NCBI RefSeq assembly: GCF_001305515.1
Contig: NZ_LJYW01000001.1
Coordinates: 1 to 64,000, forward strand
Direction of reading: 5' to 3'
Length of the DNA: 64,000 bases
Source: Prosthecodimorpha hirschii
Lineage (GTDB): Bacteria > Pseudomonadota > Alphaproteobacteria > Rhizobiales > Ancalomicrobiaceae
The position numbers and the translations under genes are program-made. This document shows, piece after piece, positions 27,375-36,381 of the stretch. How positions within the stretch are numbered: position 1 is the first letter of the stretch; every line of letters begins with the position of its first letter. The notes beneath the pieces were generated by a model that was not told the origin of the DNA, did not search any database, and saw nothing but the letters and a program-made list of their open reading frames with translations.

Positions 27375-28391
27375 ATGAATGTGACGAAGACGTTGAAGCG
27401 GATCGTGGCGGCCGGTCTGGCGGTTGCCGTGGTGGCGGGGGCCGGCGTGGCCGCCGCCCAGCAGATGGCATTCTTCCGCATCGGCACCGGCGGCACCGCC
27501 GGCACCTATTTCCCGATCGGCGGCCTGCTCGCCAATGCGATTTCGAACCCGCCCGGCAGCCGGCCCTGCGACCAGGGCGGTTCCTGTGGCGTGCCGGGCC
27601 TGATCGCCACGGCGGTCGCCTCGAACGGCTCGGTCGCCAACATCAACGCGATCGCGTCGGGCGGCATGGAGTCCGGCTTCACCCAGTCGGACGTGGCCTA
27701 TTGGGCCTATACCGGCACCGGCGTCTACGAGGGCAAGGACAAGGTCGAGGGCCTGCGTTCGATCGCCAATCTCTATCCGGAGACGATCCATCTGGTCGCC
27801 CGCAAGGGCGCCGGCATCAAGTCGCCGGCGGATCTGAAGGGCAAGCGCGTCTCGCTCGACGAGCCGGGTTCGGGCACGCTGATCGATGCCCGCATCGTGC
27901 TCGGCGCCTACGGCATCTCCGAGAAGGACATCAAGCCGGAATATCTGAAGCCGAACGCGGCCGGCGACCGGCTGCGCGACGGCGCGCTCGACGCCTTCTT
28001 CTTCGTCGGCGGCTATCCGGCCGGCGCGATTTCCGAGCTCGCAACCTCGGCCGGCGTCGAACTGGTGCCGATCGCCGGGCCGGAATCGACCAAGATCCTC
28101 GCCGACTACAAATTCTTCGCCAAGGACACCGTCCCGGCCGGGACCTACAAGGATGTCGGGACGATCGAGACCATTTCGGTCAACGCCCAGTGGGTGACCT
28201 CGACCAAGATCGCCGACGACCTCGTCTACGGCGTCACCAAGGCGCTCTGGAACGACAATTCGCGCAAGCTGATGGATGCCGGCCACGCCAAGGGCAAGGC
28301 CATCCGCAAGGAAACCGCCCTCGACGGCCTCGGCGTGCCGCTGCATCCCGGCGCCGAGAAGTTCTACAAGGAAGTCGGCCTCCTGAAGTGA
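27375..28391 (+). CDS. TAXI-type TRAP transporter solute-binding protein
   Basis: 338 residues from ATG 27375, with a signal peptide (about residues 1-29, ending 'GVAAAQQ'). The mature start 'FFRIGTGGTAGTYFPIGG' is the signature of the TAXI family (TRAP-associated extracytoplasmic immunogenic proteins), followed by 'SNGSVANINAIASGGMESGF' and 'GKRVSLDEPGSGT'. Ligands proposed for the family include glutamate and other carboxylates; none can be assigned here. It works with the fused TRAP permease at 29200-31230, from which it is separated by the 243-bp tandem repeats. Confidence 0.9.
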   Translation: MNVTKTLKRIVAAGLAVAVVAGAGVAAAQQMAFFRIGTGGTAGTYFPIGGLLANAISNPPGSRPCDQGGSCGVPGLIATAVASNGSVANINAIASGGMESGFTQSDVAYWAYTGTGVYEGKDKVEGLRSIANLYPETIHLVARKGAGIKSPADLKGKRVSLDEPGSGTLIDARIVLGAYGISEKDIKPEYLKPNAAGDRLRDGALDAFFFVGGYPAGAISELATSAGVELVPIAGPESTKILADYKFFAKDTVPAGTYKDVGTIETISVNAQWVTSTKIADDLVYGVTKALWNDNSRKLMDAGHAKGKAIRKETALDGLGVPLHPGAEKFYKEVGLLK

Positions 28392-28449
28392 GGGGTTGAG
28401 ATCGGAGCCGGTCCGCCGGACCCCGGGCATGATCCGATCCCGCGTTTTT

Positions 28450-29100
28450 CCCCTTCTGCCCCTGAGGGGGGAGAAGGTGGCCGAAGGCCGGATGAGGGGG
28501 TGGATCGGGCGGAAATCCGACGGATCTGCGGTCCGCGCCCGGTCCGAGCCGAACCGGAAGCGCGGACGGGGCCGCGGCATTGCGCCCCCTCATCCGCCCT
28601 TCGGGCACCTTCTCCCGCAAGGGGAGAAGGGGAGGAAACCGGGAGATGGGAGCTTGGGGCGGGTATCCTCACGTCCGAACCCTCGGCTCCTTCCCCTTCG
28701 CCCCCTGAGGGGGGAGAAGGTGGCCGAAGGCCGGATGAGGGGGTGGATCGGGCGGTTTTCCGCCGGATCTGCGGTCCACGCCCGGTCCGAGCCGAACCGG
28801 AAGTTCGGACGGGACCGCGGCATCGCCCCCCCTCATCCGCCCTTCGGGCACCTTCTACCGCAAGGGGAGAAGGGGAGGAAACCGGGAGATGGGAGCTTGG
28901 GGCGGGTGTCCTCACGTCCGAACCCTCGGCTCCTTCCCCTTCGCCCCCTGAGGGGGGGGAGAAGGGGACCGAAGGCCGGATGAGGGGGTGGATCGGTTGG
29001 ATTTCCGCCGGATCTGCGGTCCGCGTCCGGTCCGAGCCGAACCGGAAGTTCGGACGGGGCCGCGGCATCGCGCCCCCTCATCCGCCCTTCGGGCACCGGT
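28450..29100. repeat. Tandem array of a 243-bp intergenic element, two full copies and one partial
   Basis: The unit begins with a 'CCCCTTC' block and 'CCCCTGAGGGGGGAGAAGG' at 28450, 28693 and 28936, an exact 243-bp period; the third copy stops near 29100. Inside each unit, 'GAGAAGGTGGCCGAAGGCC' plus 'GGATGAGGGGG' is inverted as 'CCCCTCATCCGCCCTTCGG' plus 'GCACCTTCTCCC', making a large hairpin. Related palindromes are a known dispersed intergenic family in Rhizobiales. Because 243 is a multiple of three, long but spurious ORFs run through all copies. The array separates the TAXI gene from its permease gene. Confidence 0.85.
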
Positions 29101-29199
29101 CTCCCGCCAATCCGCGACCCTTTGCAGGCGCCGGCGGCCGATCGCCGTCGGGACCCGCGGACTGTCTCCCCCCAGATCTCTCGTCCACCGGATCTTTCG

Positions 29200-31230
29200 A
29201 TGACCCAGCTTGAACTCGACGAAGCCAAGGCGCGCGAACTGGAAGAGAAGTTCGATCCCGAAATGCGCTTCCGGCCGCTGGGCTCGCTGGCCGGACGGAT
29301 CGTCGGCGGCGCGCTGGTCGCTCTGTCGCTGTTCCACTACTACACCGCCGGCTTCGGGCTCCTGTCCGAGATGCTGCATCGCGGCATCCATCTGGCCTTC
29401 GTGCTCGGGCTGGTCTTCCTGGTCTTCCCCGCGACGCCGCGCGGCTACGAAGCGCCACCGGCCAGCCGGTTCATGACGCCGCTCGGAATTCCGCTGCTCG
29501 ACTGGGTCCTGTTCGCCGCGGCCCTTGCCGCGGTGCTGCATGTGCCGCTGATCCCGCTCGACGATCTCGCCTTCCGGGTCGGCAATCCGACCAGCACCGA
29601 CGTGGCGCTCGGCGCGATCCTGATCGTGCTGCTGATCGAGGCCAACCGGCGCACCATCGGCTGGCCGCTGCCGCTGATCGCGATCTCGTTCATGGCCTAT
29701 GCGCTGTTCGGTCCGCAGATGCCGGGCATCTTCGTCCATCCGGGCGCGACGGTGTCGCAACTCGTCAACCACCTCTATCTGACCAGCCAGGGCATCTATG
29801 GCGTCGCGCTCGGCGTCGTCGCCACCTACGTGTTCCATTTCGTGCTGTTCGGCGTGTTCGCGACCCGGATCGGCCTCGGCCAGCTTTTTCTGGACTGCGC
29901 CGCCTGGGTGGCCGGTCGCTATGCCGGCGGCCCGGCCAAGGTGTCGATCTTCGGCTCGGCCCTGTTCGGCATGATCTCGGGCTCCTCGGTCGCCAACACG
30001 GTCACGGTCGGCTCGCTGACCATCCCGATGATGGTCCGCCTCGGCTACAAGAAGCATTTCGCCGCCGCCGTGGAATCGACCGCCTCGACCGGCGGCCAGA
30101 TCACCCCGCCGATCCTCGGCGCGGCCGCCTTCCTGATGATCGAATTCCTGAACCTGCCCTACACGACCATCATCCTGGCCTCGATCATCCCGGCCTTCAT
30201 GCATTTCTTCGGCGTCTTCATGCAGGTCCATTTCGAGGCCAAGCGCGACGGCTTGCGCGGCCTCCGGCCCGACGAGATGCCGGACCTGAAGGCAGCCTTC
30301 AAGCGCGACTGGCCGACCGTGATCCCGCTGATCGGCCTGATCTACATGCTGTTTGCGGGCTACACGCCCTATCTCGCCGCCTTCACCGGCATCACGCTGG
30401 CGGTGCTGGTCGGCCTCTTCAACCCGATGCGGCGGATGCGGCCGATCGAGATCGTCGAAGGCCTGCGCGACGGCGCCAAATATGCGCTCGCGGTCGGCGT
30501 CGCCTCGGCCTGCGTCGGCATCGTCGTCGGCGTGGTCACGCTGACCGGGGTCGGCTTCAAGATCTCCTTCATCGTCACGTCCTTCGCGGCCGACATGGCG
30601 CAGGCCAGCGCCGCCGTGCTGCCGGCCTGGGTGATGGGCCTGCAGACGCTGACGCTGCTGTTCACGCTGATCCTGACCGCCATCGTCTGCGTGCTGATGG
30701 GCTGCGGCATCCCGACCACGGCGACCTACATCATCATGGTGACCGTCGCCGCCCCGGCGCTCGGGCTCCTCGGCGTCGAGCCGATCGTGGCGCATTTCTT
30801 CGTGTTCTATTACGGGGTGCTGGCCGACATCACGCCGCCGGTCGCCATCGCCGCCTATGCGGCCGCCGGCATGGCCGGCGCGGACCCGTTCAAGACCGGC
30901 AACACCGCCTTCCGGCTCGCGCTCGGCAAGGCCCTGGTGCCGTTCGTGTTCGTCTTCTCGCCCTCGATCCTGCTGGTCGCCAAGGGCTTCAACTGGCCGG
31001 ACTTCGCGACCGCCTTCGCCGGCTGCGTGATCGGCATCACCTTCCTGTCCGCGGCCTTCTCGGCCTATCTGCTGGTGCCGGCGCGGCTCTGGGAGCGCCT
31101 GGTGCTCGCCGTGGCGTCGATCCTGCTGATCGCGCCCGAGATCTGGTCGTCGATCGCCGGTCTGGTGCTCGCGGCACCGGTCATCCTGGCGCAATTGGCG
31201 CGCCGGCGGGCGGCCAGCATGGCGGCCTGA
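29200..31230 (+). CDS. TRAP transporter fused permease (DctQ-DctM type, TAXI class)
   Basis: 676 residues from ATG 29200 (MTQLELDEAK); the frame continues to 29122 but the upstream part is repeat-derived. A short cytosolic N-terminus is followed by the small 4-helix (DctQ-like) part (about residues 30-175) and a large 12-helix DctM-like part, which carries 'FGSALFGMISGSSVANTVTVG' and 'STASTGGQITPPILGAAAFL', both diagnostic of TRAP large subunits. 'GCGIPTTATYIIMVTVAAP' and 'DITPPVAIAAYAAAG' repeat the pattern in the second half. It is a Na+/H+-driven importer using the upstream TAXI protein for substrate delivery. Confidence 0.93.
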   Translation: MTQLELDEAKARELEEKFDPEMRFRPLGSLAGRIVGGALVALSLFHYYTAGFGLLSEMLHRGIHLAFVLGLVFLVFPATPRGYEAPPASRFMTPLGIPLLDWVLFAAALAAVLHVPLIPLDDLAFRVGNPTSTDVALGAILIVLLIEANRRTIGWPLPLIAISFMAYALFGPQMPGIFVHPGATVSQLVNHLYLTSQGIYGVALGVVATYVFHFVLFGVFATRIGLGQLFLDCAAWVAGRYAGGPAKVSIFGSALFGMISGSSVANTVTVGSLTIPMMVRLGYKKHFAAAVESTASTGGQITPPILGAAAFLMIEFLNLPYTTIILASIIPAFMHFFGVFMQVHFEAKRDGLRGLRPDEMPDLKAAFKRDWPTVIPLIGLIYMLFAGYTPYLAAFTGITLAVLVGLFNPMRRMRPIEIVEGLRDGAKYALAVGVASACVGIVVGVVTLTGVGFKISFIVTSFAADMAQASAAVLPAWVMGLQTLTLLFTLILTAIVCVLMGCGIPTTATYIIMVTVAAPALGLLGVEPIVAHFFVFYYGVLADITPPVAIAAYAAAGMAGADPFKTGNTAFRLALGKALVPFVFVFSPSILLVAKGFNWPDFATAFAGCVIGITFLSAAFSAYLLVPARLWERLVLAVASILLIAPEIWSSIAGLVLAAPVILAQLARRRAASMAA

Positions 31231-31363
31231 GACCGCCGGACAGGAGAGCAGCGGACGGGAGAGCGGCCGACGGGGGAGGGGCGGCACGGGCGCAGACCGG
31301 GCCGGCGGTTCGCGACGGACCCGTCCCGACAGACCTGTCCCGAAAGGCCGGCGCGGGCGGCCG

Positions 31364-32284
31364 CTACAGGGCGCCGAAATGCCCCGGGCACTGGTCGAGC
31401 CGCCGGCGCAGGTCGGCGACGAACCATCGGCTCGCTTGGCCGAGCGGCCGGTCGCGCGGCTTCAGGATGTGCAAGGGCAGGGAGGCCGGCGGCGCGCCGG
31501 TGATGGCAAGCGGCACCAGCCGCCCGGCCGCGATATGGCCCTCGACCATATGGCGCGGCATGTTGCACCAGCCGAAGCCGCCGAGCAGGAATTCGAGCCG
31601 CGTGCTCATGTCGGCAAAGCGCCAGATGCGCCGGCTCAGGATGCCGCCGAATCGGTGGCGGGTCAGCGGGGTGCGGTCGGTCAGCACCAGTTGCACCTCG
31701 TCTTGCAGATCGGCCGGCGCCAGCGGTCCCGGCCGCGCCGCGAGCGGATGGCAAGCCGCCACGACCGGCACCAGCTGCACGCGGGTCAGGAACTCGGTAT
31801 CGAGATCGGCGGTGTCCGGGCCCTCCCGATGCACGCCGATGGCCAGGCGCACGACGCCCTCGCGCAGGCGGCTTTCCGGCCCGCCGAGCCCCTCGGTGAA
31901 GACCGTCACGGCGAGGCTTTCGTAGCGGGCGGCGACCGCCCGCAGGGTGTCGGCCAGCACCGTGACCGGAAAGATCGAATCGACCGCGACCGGCAGGTCC
32001 GGTTCGAGGCCGGCCGCCATGTCGGCGACCCGCGCCCGCAAGGCGCGGGCGCCGTCGACCAGCCGGCGCGCATCGCCCAGAATGGCGCTGCCGGCCTCGT
32101 TGAGCACCGGCGTCCGCCCCGAGCGGTCGAAAACCGGCAGGCCGAGCGTCGCCTCGAGGGTCTGCACCGCCTGGCTGACCGCCGACTGCACCCGGCCGAG
32201 CCGCCGGGCCGCGCCCGAGAAACTGCCGGTTTCGGCGACGGCGATTAGGACGCGCAACTGGTCGAGCGTGAGGTTTTCGATCAT
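31364..32284 (-). CDS. LysR-family transcriptional regulator
   Basis: 306 residues from ATG 32284. The N-terminal winged HTH is clear ('[20 protein letters not shown]', '[17 protein letters not shown]', '[14 protein letters not shown]'). Residues about 90-300 are the periplasmic-binding-like LysR substrate domain. It is divergent from the RutE-like nitroreductase gene with 92 bp between starts, the usual arrangement for a LysR regulator controlling its neighbour; it may also respond to the TRAP substrate, since the permease gene ends 133 bp past its own 3' end. A specific inducer cannot be inferred. Confidence 0.9.
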   Translation of the reverse strand: MIENLTLDQLRVLIAVAETGSFSGAARRLGRVQSAVSQAVQTLEATLGLPVFDRSGRTPVLNEAGSAILGDARRLVDGARALRARVADMAAGLEPDLPVAVDSIFPVTVLADTLRAVAARYESLAVTVFTEGLGGPESRLREGVVRLAIGVHREGPDTADLDTEFLTRVQLVPVVAACHPLAARPGPLAPADLQDEVQLVLTDRTPLTRHRFGGILSRRIWRFADMSTRLEFLLGGFGWCNMPRHMVEGHIAAGRLVPLAITGAPPASLPLHILKPRDRPLGQASRWFVADLRRRLDQCPGHFGAL

Positions 32285-32376
32285 CCATCATCTGTACCGA
32301 TAGAACATGCCGGTTTAATGCCGATTGCTGCGATGCACATTGCGGCCTATCTCGGGGGCACACAAGACCTACGAGG

Positions 32377-33000
32377 ATGGCTCCCATGAATGCTCCCGCC
32401 CGCATCGCCGCCGACACCCGCCTCGCCGAGGCCGATCTGGACCTCCTGTTCCGCGAGGCGCGCACCTTCAACGCCTTCCAGGACCGCCCCGTTTCGGACG
32501 CGCTGCTGACCGAGGCCATCGAGCTGGCCAAGATGGGGCCGACCGCCGCCAACACGTTGCCGATGCGCGTCGTCTTCGTGAAGAGCGCCGAAGCCAAGGA
32601 AAAGCTGAAGCCTTCCCTGTCGCCGGGCAACCTCGACAAGACCATGGCGGCCCCGGTGACCGCGATCGTCGCCTATGACCGCGAGTTCTTCGAGAAGCTG
32701 CCGCGGCTGTTCCCGCATGCCGACGCGCGCTCCTGGTTCGCCGGCAACGCCGCCTTCGCCGAAGCGTCGGCCAACCAGAGCAGCACCCTGCAGGCCGCCT
32801 ATCTGATCCTGGCGCTGCGCGCGCTCGGCCTCGATACCGGCCCGATGACCGGCTTCGACGCCGCCAAGGTCGACGCCGCCTTCTTCGCCGACGAGCCTTT
32901 GCATGCGACCATGCTGATCAATATCGGCTATGGCGACCGCGCGACGCTTTTCGGCCGCCTGCCGCGTCTGGACGCCAGCGAGATCGCCCGCTTCGCCTGA
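32377..33000 (+). CDS. RutE/HadB-like nitroreductase (putative malonic semialdehyde reductase)
   Basis: 207 residues from ATG 32377; a second in-frame ATG at 32386 is equally likely. The FMN-nitroreductase fold is recognised by '[15 protein letters not shown]', '[18 protein letters not shown]', '[19 protein letters not shown]' and '[15 protein letters not shown]', which match the RutE group. RutE reduces malonic semialdehyde to 3-hydroxypropionate in pyrimidine degradation, but many homologues outside rut operons have other roles. No other rut genes are present. It is probably controlled by the divergent LysR gene. Confidence 0.82.
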   Translation: MAPMNAPARIAADTRLAEADLDLLFREARTFNAFQDRPVSDALLTEAIELAKMGPTAANTLPMRVVFVKSAEAKEKLKPSLSPGNLDKTMAAPVTAIVAYDREFFEKLPRLFPHADARSWFAGNAAFAEASANQSSTLQAAYLILALRALGLDTGPMTGFDAAKVDAAFFADEPLHATMLINIGYGDRATLFGRLPRLDASEIARFA

Positions 33001-33130
33001 AGGCCGCCAGTCACGGACCGCGCCGGAAGGCGACCGGTCTTCGACGGCAGCCCATCCCTGAGGGTGGTCCCACCCTGACCGGAACCGCCGGATTCTATTC
33101 CCGGCGGCCTTCCCGATCCCGTCGCGTTAG

Positions 33131-33162
33131 CACCGGCAGGGCCCGCACCCTGCCGGTGTTTT
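33131..33162 (+). terminator. Rho-independent terminator after the nitroreductase gene
   Basis: CACCGGCAGGG (33131-33141) pairs with CCCTGCCGGTG (33148-33158), a perfect 11-bp stem with a 6-nt loop followed by TTTT. It lies 130 bp downstream of the nitroreductase stop and upstream of the pspA-like promoter region. Confidence 0.8.
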
Positions 33163-33260
33163 CGCGTGGGCGCTGGGGTCAGCCCGACCGGCTGCCGGAC
33201 CGCACCCGCCGTGCGCCATCACGGTGTCGTGAAGGGCGCGGGGATCTTCGCGTTCTGTAT

Positions 33261-33307
33261 TGAACAACGTTCATTTTGCGGTATCGTCTGCATATGAACA
33301 ATGTTCA
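33261..33307. promoter_or_regulatory. Two near-identical palindromic operators upstream of pspA-like gene
   Basis: TGAACAACGTTCA (33261-33273) and TGAACAATGTTCA (33295-33307) are 13-bp palindromes differing at one base, 34 bp centre to centre (about three helical turns). The second ends 16 bp before the start codon at 33324. They look like a pair of operator sites for a dimeric repressor placed over the promoter and leader. No regulator gene lies next to them. Confidence 0.7.
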
Positions 33308-33323
33308 TTACGGGAGCGAGCCG

Positions 33324-34031
33324 ATGCTCAAGACCATCATCACCCTGATGCGCGGCGAGGCGGCGGCGGCCGAGGAGGCCTTTGCGGACCGCCATGCCCT
33401 CGCGCTGCTCGACCAGCAGATCCGCGACGGCGCCGCCGCCCTGGCCGAGGCCCGCAAGGCGCTGGCCGTGGCCATCGCCGGCGACCGCGCGGAGGAGGGC
33501 GTCATCGCGGCGGCCGAGGCGCGCATCCGCGACCTGGAGGCCCGCGTCATGGCCGCACTCGAAGTCGGCGACGACGGGCTCGCCGAGGAGGGCGCCGCGG
33601 CGATCGCCGGGCTGGAGGCCGACCGCAGCGCGGCCGCCGACTCCCGCCGCCTGTTCGCCGCCGAAATCGGCCGGCTCAAGGCCCATGTCGCCGATGCCGA
33701 GGCCCGCCTCGCCCGGCTCGACCGCGGGCGCCGCACCGCCCGCGCCGCGGAAGCGGTCCGTACCCTGCGCCGCGGCCGCATCGAAGCCCCGTCGCTGCAT
33801 CGGGCGACCCTGCGCGAGGCCGAGACCACGCTCGAGCGCCTGCGCAGCCGGCAGAGGCATGTCGCCGACGCGGAAGCCGCACTCGACGGGCTGGAGCGGG
33901 AGACCGGTCCCGACGCGGTCGCCGCCCGCATGGCCGCTGCGGGCCACGGATCCCGCCCGTCGGCCACGGCGAACGATGTGATCGCCCGCCTCAGGCGGCG
34001 CATGGCCGGCGACCCGCCGGCCGGCCTCTGA
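33324..34031 (+). CDS. PspA/IM30-family membrane-stress protein
   Basis: 235 residues from ATG 33324 (MLKTIITLMRGEAAAA), chosen because PspA-like proteins start with this 'K-T-I-x-T-L-x-R-G' helix; the frame opens at 33276 within the operators. The protein is almost entirely coiled coil with heptad Ala/Leu/Glu/Arg patterns, as in PspA/IM30 proteins that coat stressed inner membranes. It is richer in Ala and Arg than enterobacterial PspA. The downstream YiaA-like membrane gene (47 bp gap, same strand) forms a likely two-gene stress operon controlled by the tandem palindromes upstream. Confidence 0.75.
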   Translation: MLKTIITLMRGEAAAAEEAFADRHALALLDQQIRDGAAALAEARKALAVAIAGDRAEEGVIAAAEARIRDLEARVMAALEVGDDGLAEEGAAAIAGLEADRSAAADSRRLFAAEIGRLKAHVADAEARLARLDRGRRTARAAEAVRTLRRGRIEAPSLHRATLREAETTLERLRSRQRHVADAEAALDGLERETGPDAVAARMAAAGHGSRPSATANDVIARLRRRMAGDPPAGL

Positions 34032-34078
34032 AGCCCTCCCGACCCCGCACCAAGATTTTGATCGAAGGAGAGACCGCC

Positions 34079-34357
34079 ATGACCACCGCCGCCACGCCGC
34101 ATACCTCCGCCTGGGTCAGCTTCACCTATGCGTCGACCTTCGCCGCCGCCGGCCTGGTCGCCGCCGGCGTCCTGTTCCTCCCCGTCGACTGGTGGAGCAA
34201 GGGCTATCTCGGCATGGGCATCGTCACGCTGGTGCAGTCGATCGTGACGCTGACCAAGACGTTGCGCGACAATCACGAGGCCGGCCGCCTGGCGAGCCGC
34301 ATCGAGGATGCCCGCACCGAACAGATCCTGATGCGCGTCAAGGGAACCGACATGTGA
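34079..34357 (+). CDS. YiaA/YiaB two-helix inner-membrane protein
   Basis: 92 residues from ATG 34079, with a strong GAAGGAG about 8 bp upstream. Two hydrophobic helices ('TFAAAGLVAAGVLFLPVDWW' and 'LGMGIVTLVQSIVTLTKTL') separated by 'WWSKGYLGMG' define the YiaAB two-helix domain; a charged tail ('NHEAGRLASRIEDARTEQI') follows. Proteins of this type are often linked with PspA-like genes, which fits the operon here. Confidence 0.82.
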   Translation: MTTAATPHTSAWVSFTYASTFAAAGLVAAGVLFLPVDWWSKGYLGMGIVTLVQSIVTLTKTLRDNHEAGRLASRIEDARTEQILMRVKGTDM

Positions 34358-34514
34358 TCGCCGCCCGGTCGGCAAGGCCGGTCGGGTAGGGACGGGCGGG
34401 TCGGGACGGTCGGGTAGGGGCGGGCACACCGGCCCGACCCCGCCCGGCGCCGCATGGCAGGTCGAAGGCCGCGGAAATCTTGCGCGAACCGGGCGAAGGC
34501 CTTAAACCCCGTCC

Positions 34515-36065
34515 ATGCACACGAACGCTGTCCTCATCGTCGATTTCGGCTCGCAGCTGACGCAACTGATCGCCCGTCGCGTCCGCGAGGCCGGGGTCTA
34601 TTCCGAGATCGTCCCCTACCAGAAGGCCGAGGCTGCGCTCGCAGCCATGCGCCCGAAGGCGATCATCCTGTCCGGCGGTCCGGCCTCGACGACCGAGGAG
34701 GACAGCCCGCGCGCGCCGCAGGCGGTGTTTGAGGCCGGCGTGCCGGTGCTCGGCATCTGCTACGGGCAGATGTGCATGGCCGAGCAGCTCGGCGGCCGGG
34801 TCGAGAGCGGCCATCACCGGGAGTTCGGGCGCGCGCTGGTCGACGTGAGGAAGCCCTCGGCCCTGCTCGAAGGCATCTGGGACGCCGACGAACGGCACAC
34901 CGTCTGGATGAGCCATGGCGACCGCATCGTCGCCCTGCCGCCGGGCTTCGAGGTCGCCGGCACCTCGGAGAACGCGCCCTTCGCGATCATCCAGAACGAG
35001 GCGCGCAAGTTCTACGGCTTCATGTTCCACCCGGAGGTGGTGCACACGCCCGACGGCGCGAAGCTCTTGGCCAATTTCGTCCACCGCGTCGCCGGTCTTG
35101 CCGGCGACTGGACCATGGCGGCCTTCCGGCAGGACATGATCGCGCGCATCCGCGCCCAGGTCGGCACGTCCAAGGTCATCTGCGGCCTGTCCGGCGGGGT
35201 CGATTCCGCGGTCGCCGCGGTGCTGATCCACGAGGCGATCGGCGACCAGCTGACCTGCATCTTCGTCGACCACGGCCTGATGCGCCTGAACGAGGCCGAG
35301 GAGGTGGTCCGCCTGTTCCGCGGCCACTACAACATCCCGCTCGTCCATGTCGACGCCAGCGAGACCTTCCTCGGCGCGCTCGCCGGCGTCTCCGATCCCG
35401 AGCAGAAGCGCAAGATCATCGGCCGCCTGTTCATCGAGACCTTCGACGCCGAGGCCGCCAAGATCGGCGGCGCCGATTTCCTCGCGCAAGGCACGCTCTA
35501 TCCGGACGTGATCGAGAGCGTCTCGGCCGTCGGCGGCCCGTCGGTGACGATCAAGTCGCACCACAATGTCGGCGGCCTGCCCGAGCGCATGAAGATGAAG
35601 CTGGTCGAGCCGCTGCGCGAACTGTTCAAGGACGAGGTCCGCGCACTCGGCCGCGAGCTCGGCCTGCCGGAGGCCTTCGTCGGCCGCCATCCCTTCCCGG
35701 GCCCGGGCCTGGCCATCCGCTGCCCCGGCGGCATCTCCAAGGACAAGCTCGACACGCTGCGCAAGGCCGATGCGATCTATCTCGACGAGATCCGCAAGGC
35801 CGGCCTCTACGACGCCATCTGGCAGGCCTTCGCGGTGCTGCTGCCGGTCCAGACCGTCGGCGTCATGGGCGACGGCCGCACCTACGAGCACGTCCTGGCG
35901 CTGCGCGCCGTCACCTCCGTCGACGGCATGACCGCCGACTTCTACCATTTCGACATGACCTTCCTGGCCCGCGCCGCCACCCGCATCATCAACGAGGTCA
36001 AAGGCGTCAACCGCGTCGTCTACGACGTGACGTCGAAGCCGCCGGGCACGATCGAGTGGGAGTGA
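34515..36065 (+). CDS. guaA: GMP synthase (glutamine-hydrolysing)
   Basis: 516 residues from ATG 34515. It aminates XMP to GMP with glutamine and ATP. The N-terminal class I amidotransferase has the nucleophile in '[15 protein letters not shown]' and the His-Glu pair in '[10 protein letters not shown]'. The ATP pyrophosphatase domain has the PP-loop '[17 protein letters not shown]', and the C-terminal dimerisation domain has '[16 protein letters not shown]' and ends '[11 protein letters not shown]'. The gene is full length and intact, although a mobile element begins directly after its stop codon, consistent with an integrase that restores the guaA 3' end on insertion. Confidence 0.97.
   Translation: MHTNAVLIVDFGSQLTQLIARRVREAGVYSEIVPYQKAEAALAAMRPKAIILSGGPASTTEEDSPRAPQAVFEAGVPVLGICYGQMCMAEQLGGRVESGHHREFGRALVDVRKPSALLEGIWDADERHTVWMSHGDRIVALPPGFEVAGTSENAPFAIIQNEARKFYGFMFHPEVVHTPDGAKLLANFVHRVAGLAGDWTMAAFRQDMIARIRAQVGTSKVICGLSGGVDSAVAAVLIHEAIGDQLTCIFVDHGLMRLNEAEEVVRLFRGHYNIPLVHVDASETFLGALAGVSDPEQKRKIIGRLFIETFDAEAAKIGGADFLAQGTLYPDVIESVSAVGGPSVTIKSHHNVGGLPERMKMKLVEPLRELFKDEVRALGRELGLPEAFVGRHPFPGPGLAIRCPGGISKDKLDTLRKADAIYLDEIRKAGLYDAIWQAFAVLLPVQTVGVMGDGRTYEHVLALRAVTSVDGMTADFYHFDMTFLARAATRIINEVKGVNRVVYDVTSKPPGTIEWE
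36046..36065. other. Presumed left attachment site (attL) at the 3' end of guaA
   Basis: The last 20 bases of guaA mark the junction between chromosome and element. Just beyond them composition drops sharply and the integrase region begins. The 3' end of guaA is a known integration hot spot for genomic islands. The matching repeat is not found elsewhere in the window, so the core sequence and right end are unproven. Confidence 0.5.
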
Positions 36066-36180
36066 AATGACGTGGTTCGCAGCGTTTCGCGAACTATCAT
36101 CACATCCCCATAACTAGCTGAAATCAAACAAAAAGTCAAGCATTCACTATCGGAGCCTATCGCCCTTAAGCGACGGGCTC

Positions 36181-36333
36181 TGACGGTGCGCGCGACGGTA
36201 TGCGCTTTTCGCCGTCAGCCGGATTTTAGCCCTACCGTCAGGCCAAAAACGGAAGCGCCCCACGATAATTCATTCTAGAATGCTGTTATATAACGATTAT
36301 TCGCGTCGATTGACGGTATCGGATTTGACGGTA
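36181..36333. repeat. Cluster of TGACGGT(A) repeats upstream of the integrase; candidate arm-type sites
   Basis: TGACGGT at 36181, CGACGGTA at 36193, CCGTCAG at 36212, TACCGTCA at 36233 (inverted), TTGACGGTA at 36310 and TTGACGGTA at 36325: six copies in both orientations within 153 bp, inside the AT-richer 316-bp gap between guaA and the integrase. Clusters like this between attL and int are usual for arm-type integrase or excisionase binding sites. Confidence 0.55.
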
Positions 36334-36381
36334 GAATTGACCTCGAAAAAGGCGTTTTCGATCGTCAACGAGGCCGTCCCC

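Noticed and set aside
28450-29100. Possible CRISPR array
   Set aside because: Only two to three copies with a 243-bp period and no short repeat/spacer alternation; no cas genes in the window.
28396-29228. Several overlapping ORFs across the 243-bp repeats on both strands
   Set aside because: The repeat period is divisible by three, so any open frame stays open; the content is the hairpin repeat itself, not protein.
33261-33307. LexA box upstream of pspA-like gene
   Set aside because: Alphaproteobacterial LexA sites have GTTC/GAAC elements spaced by 7 as direct repeats; here the halves form a tight palindrome with 3-bp spacing.
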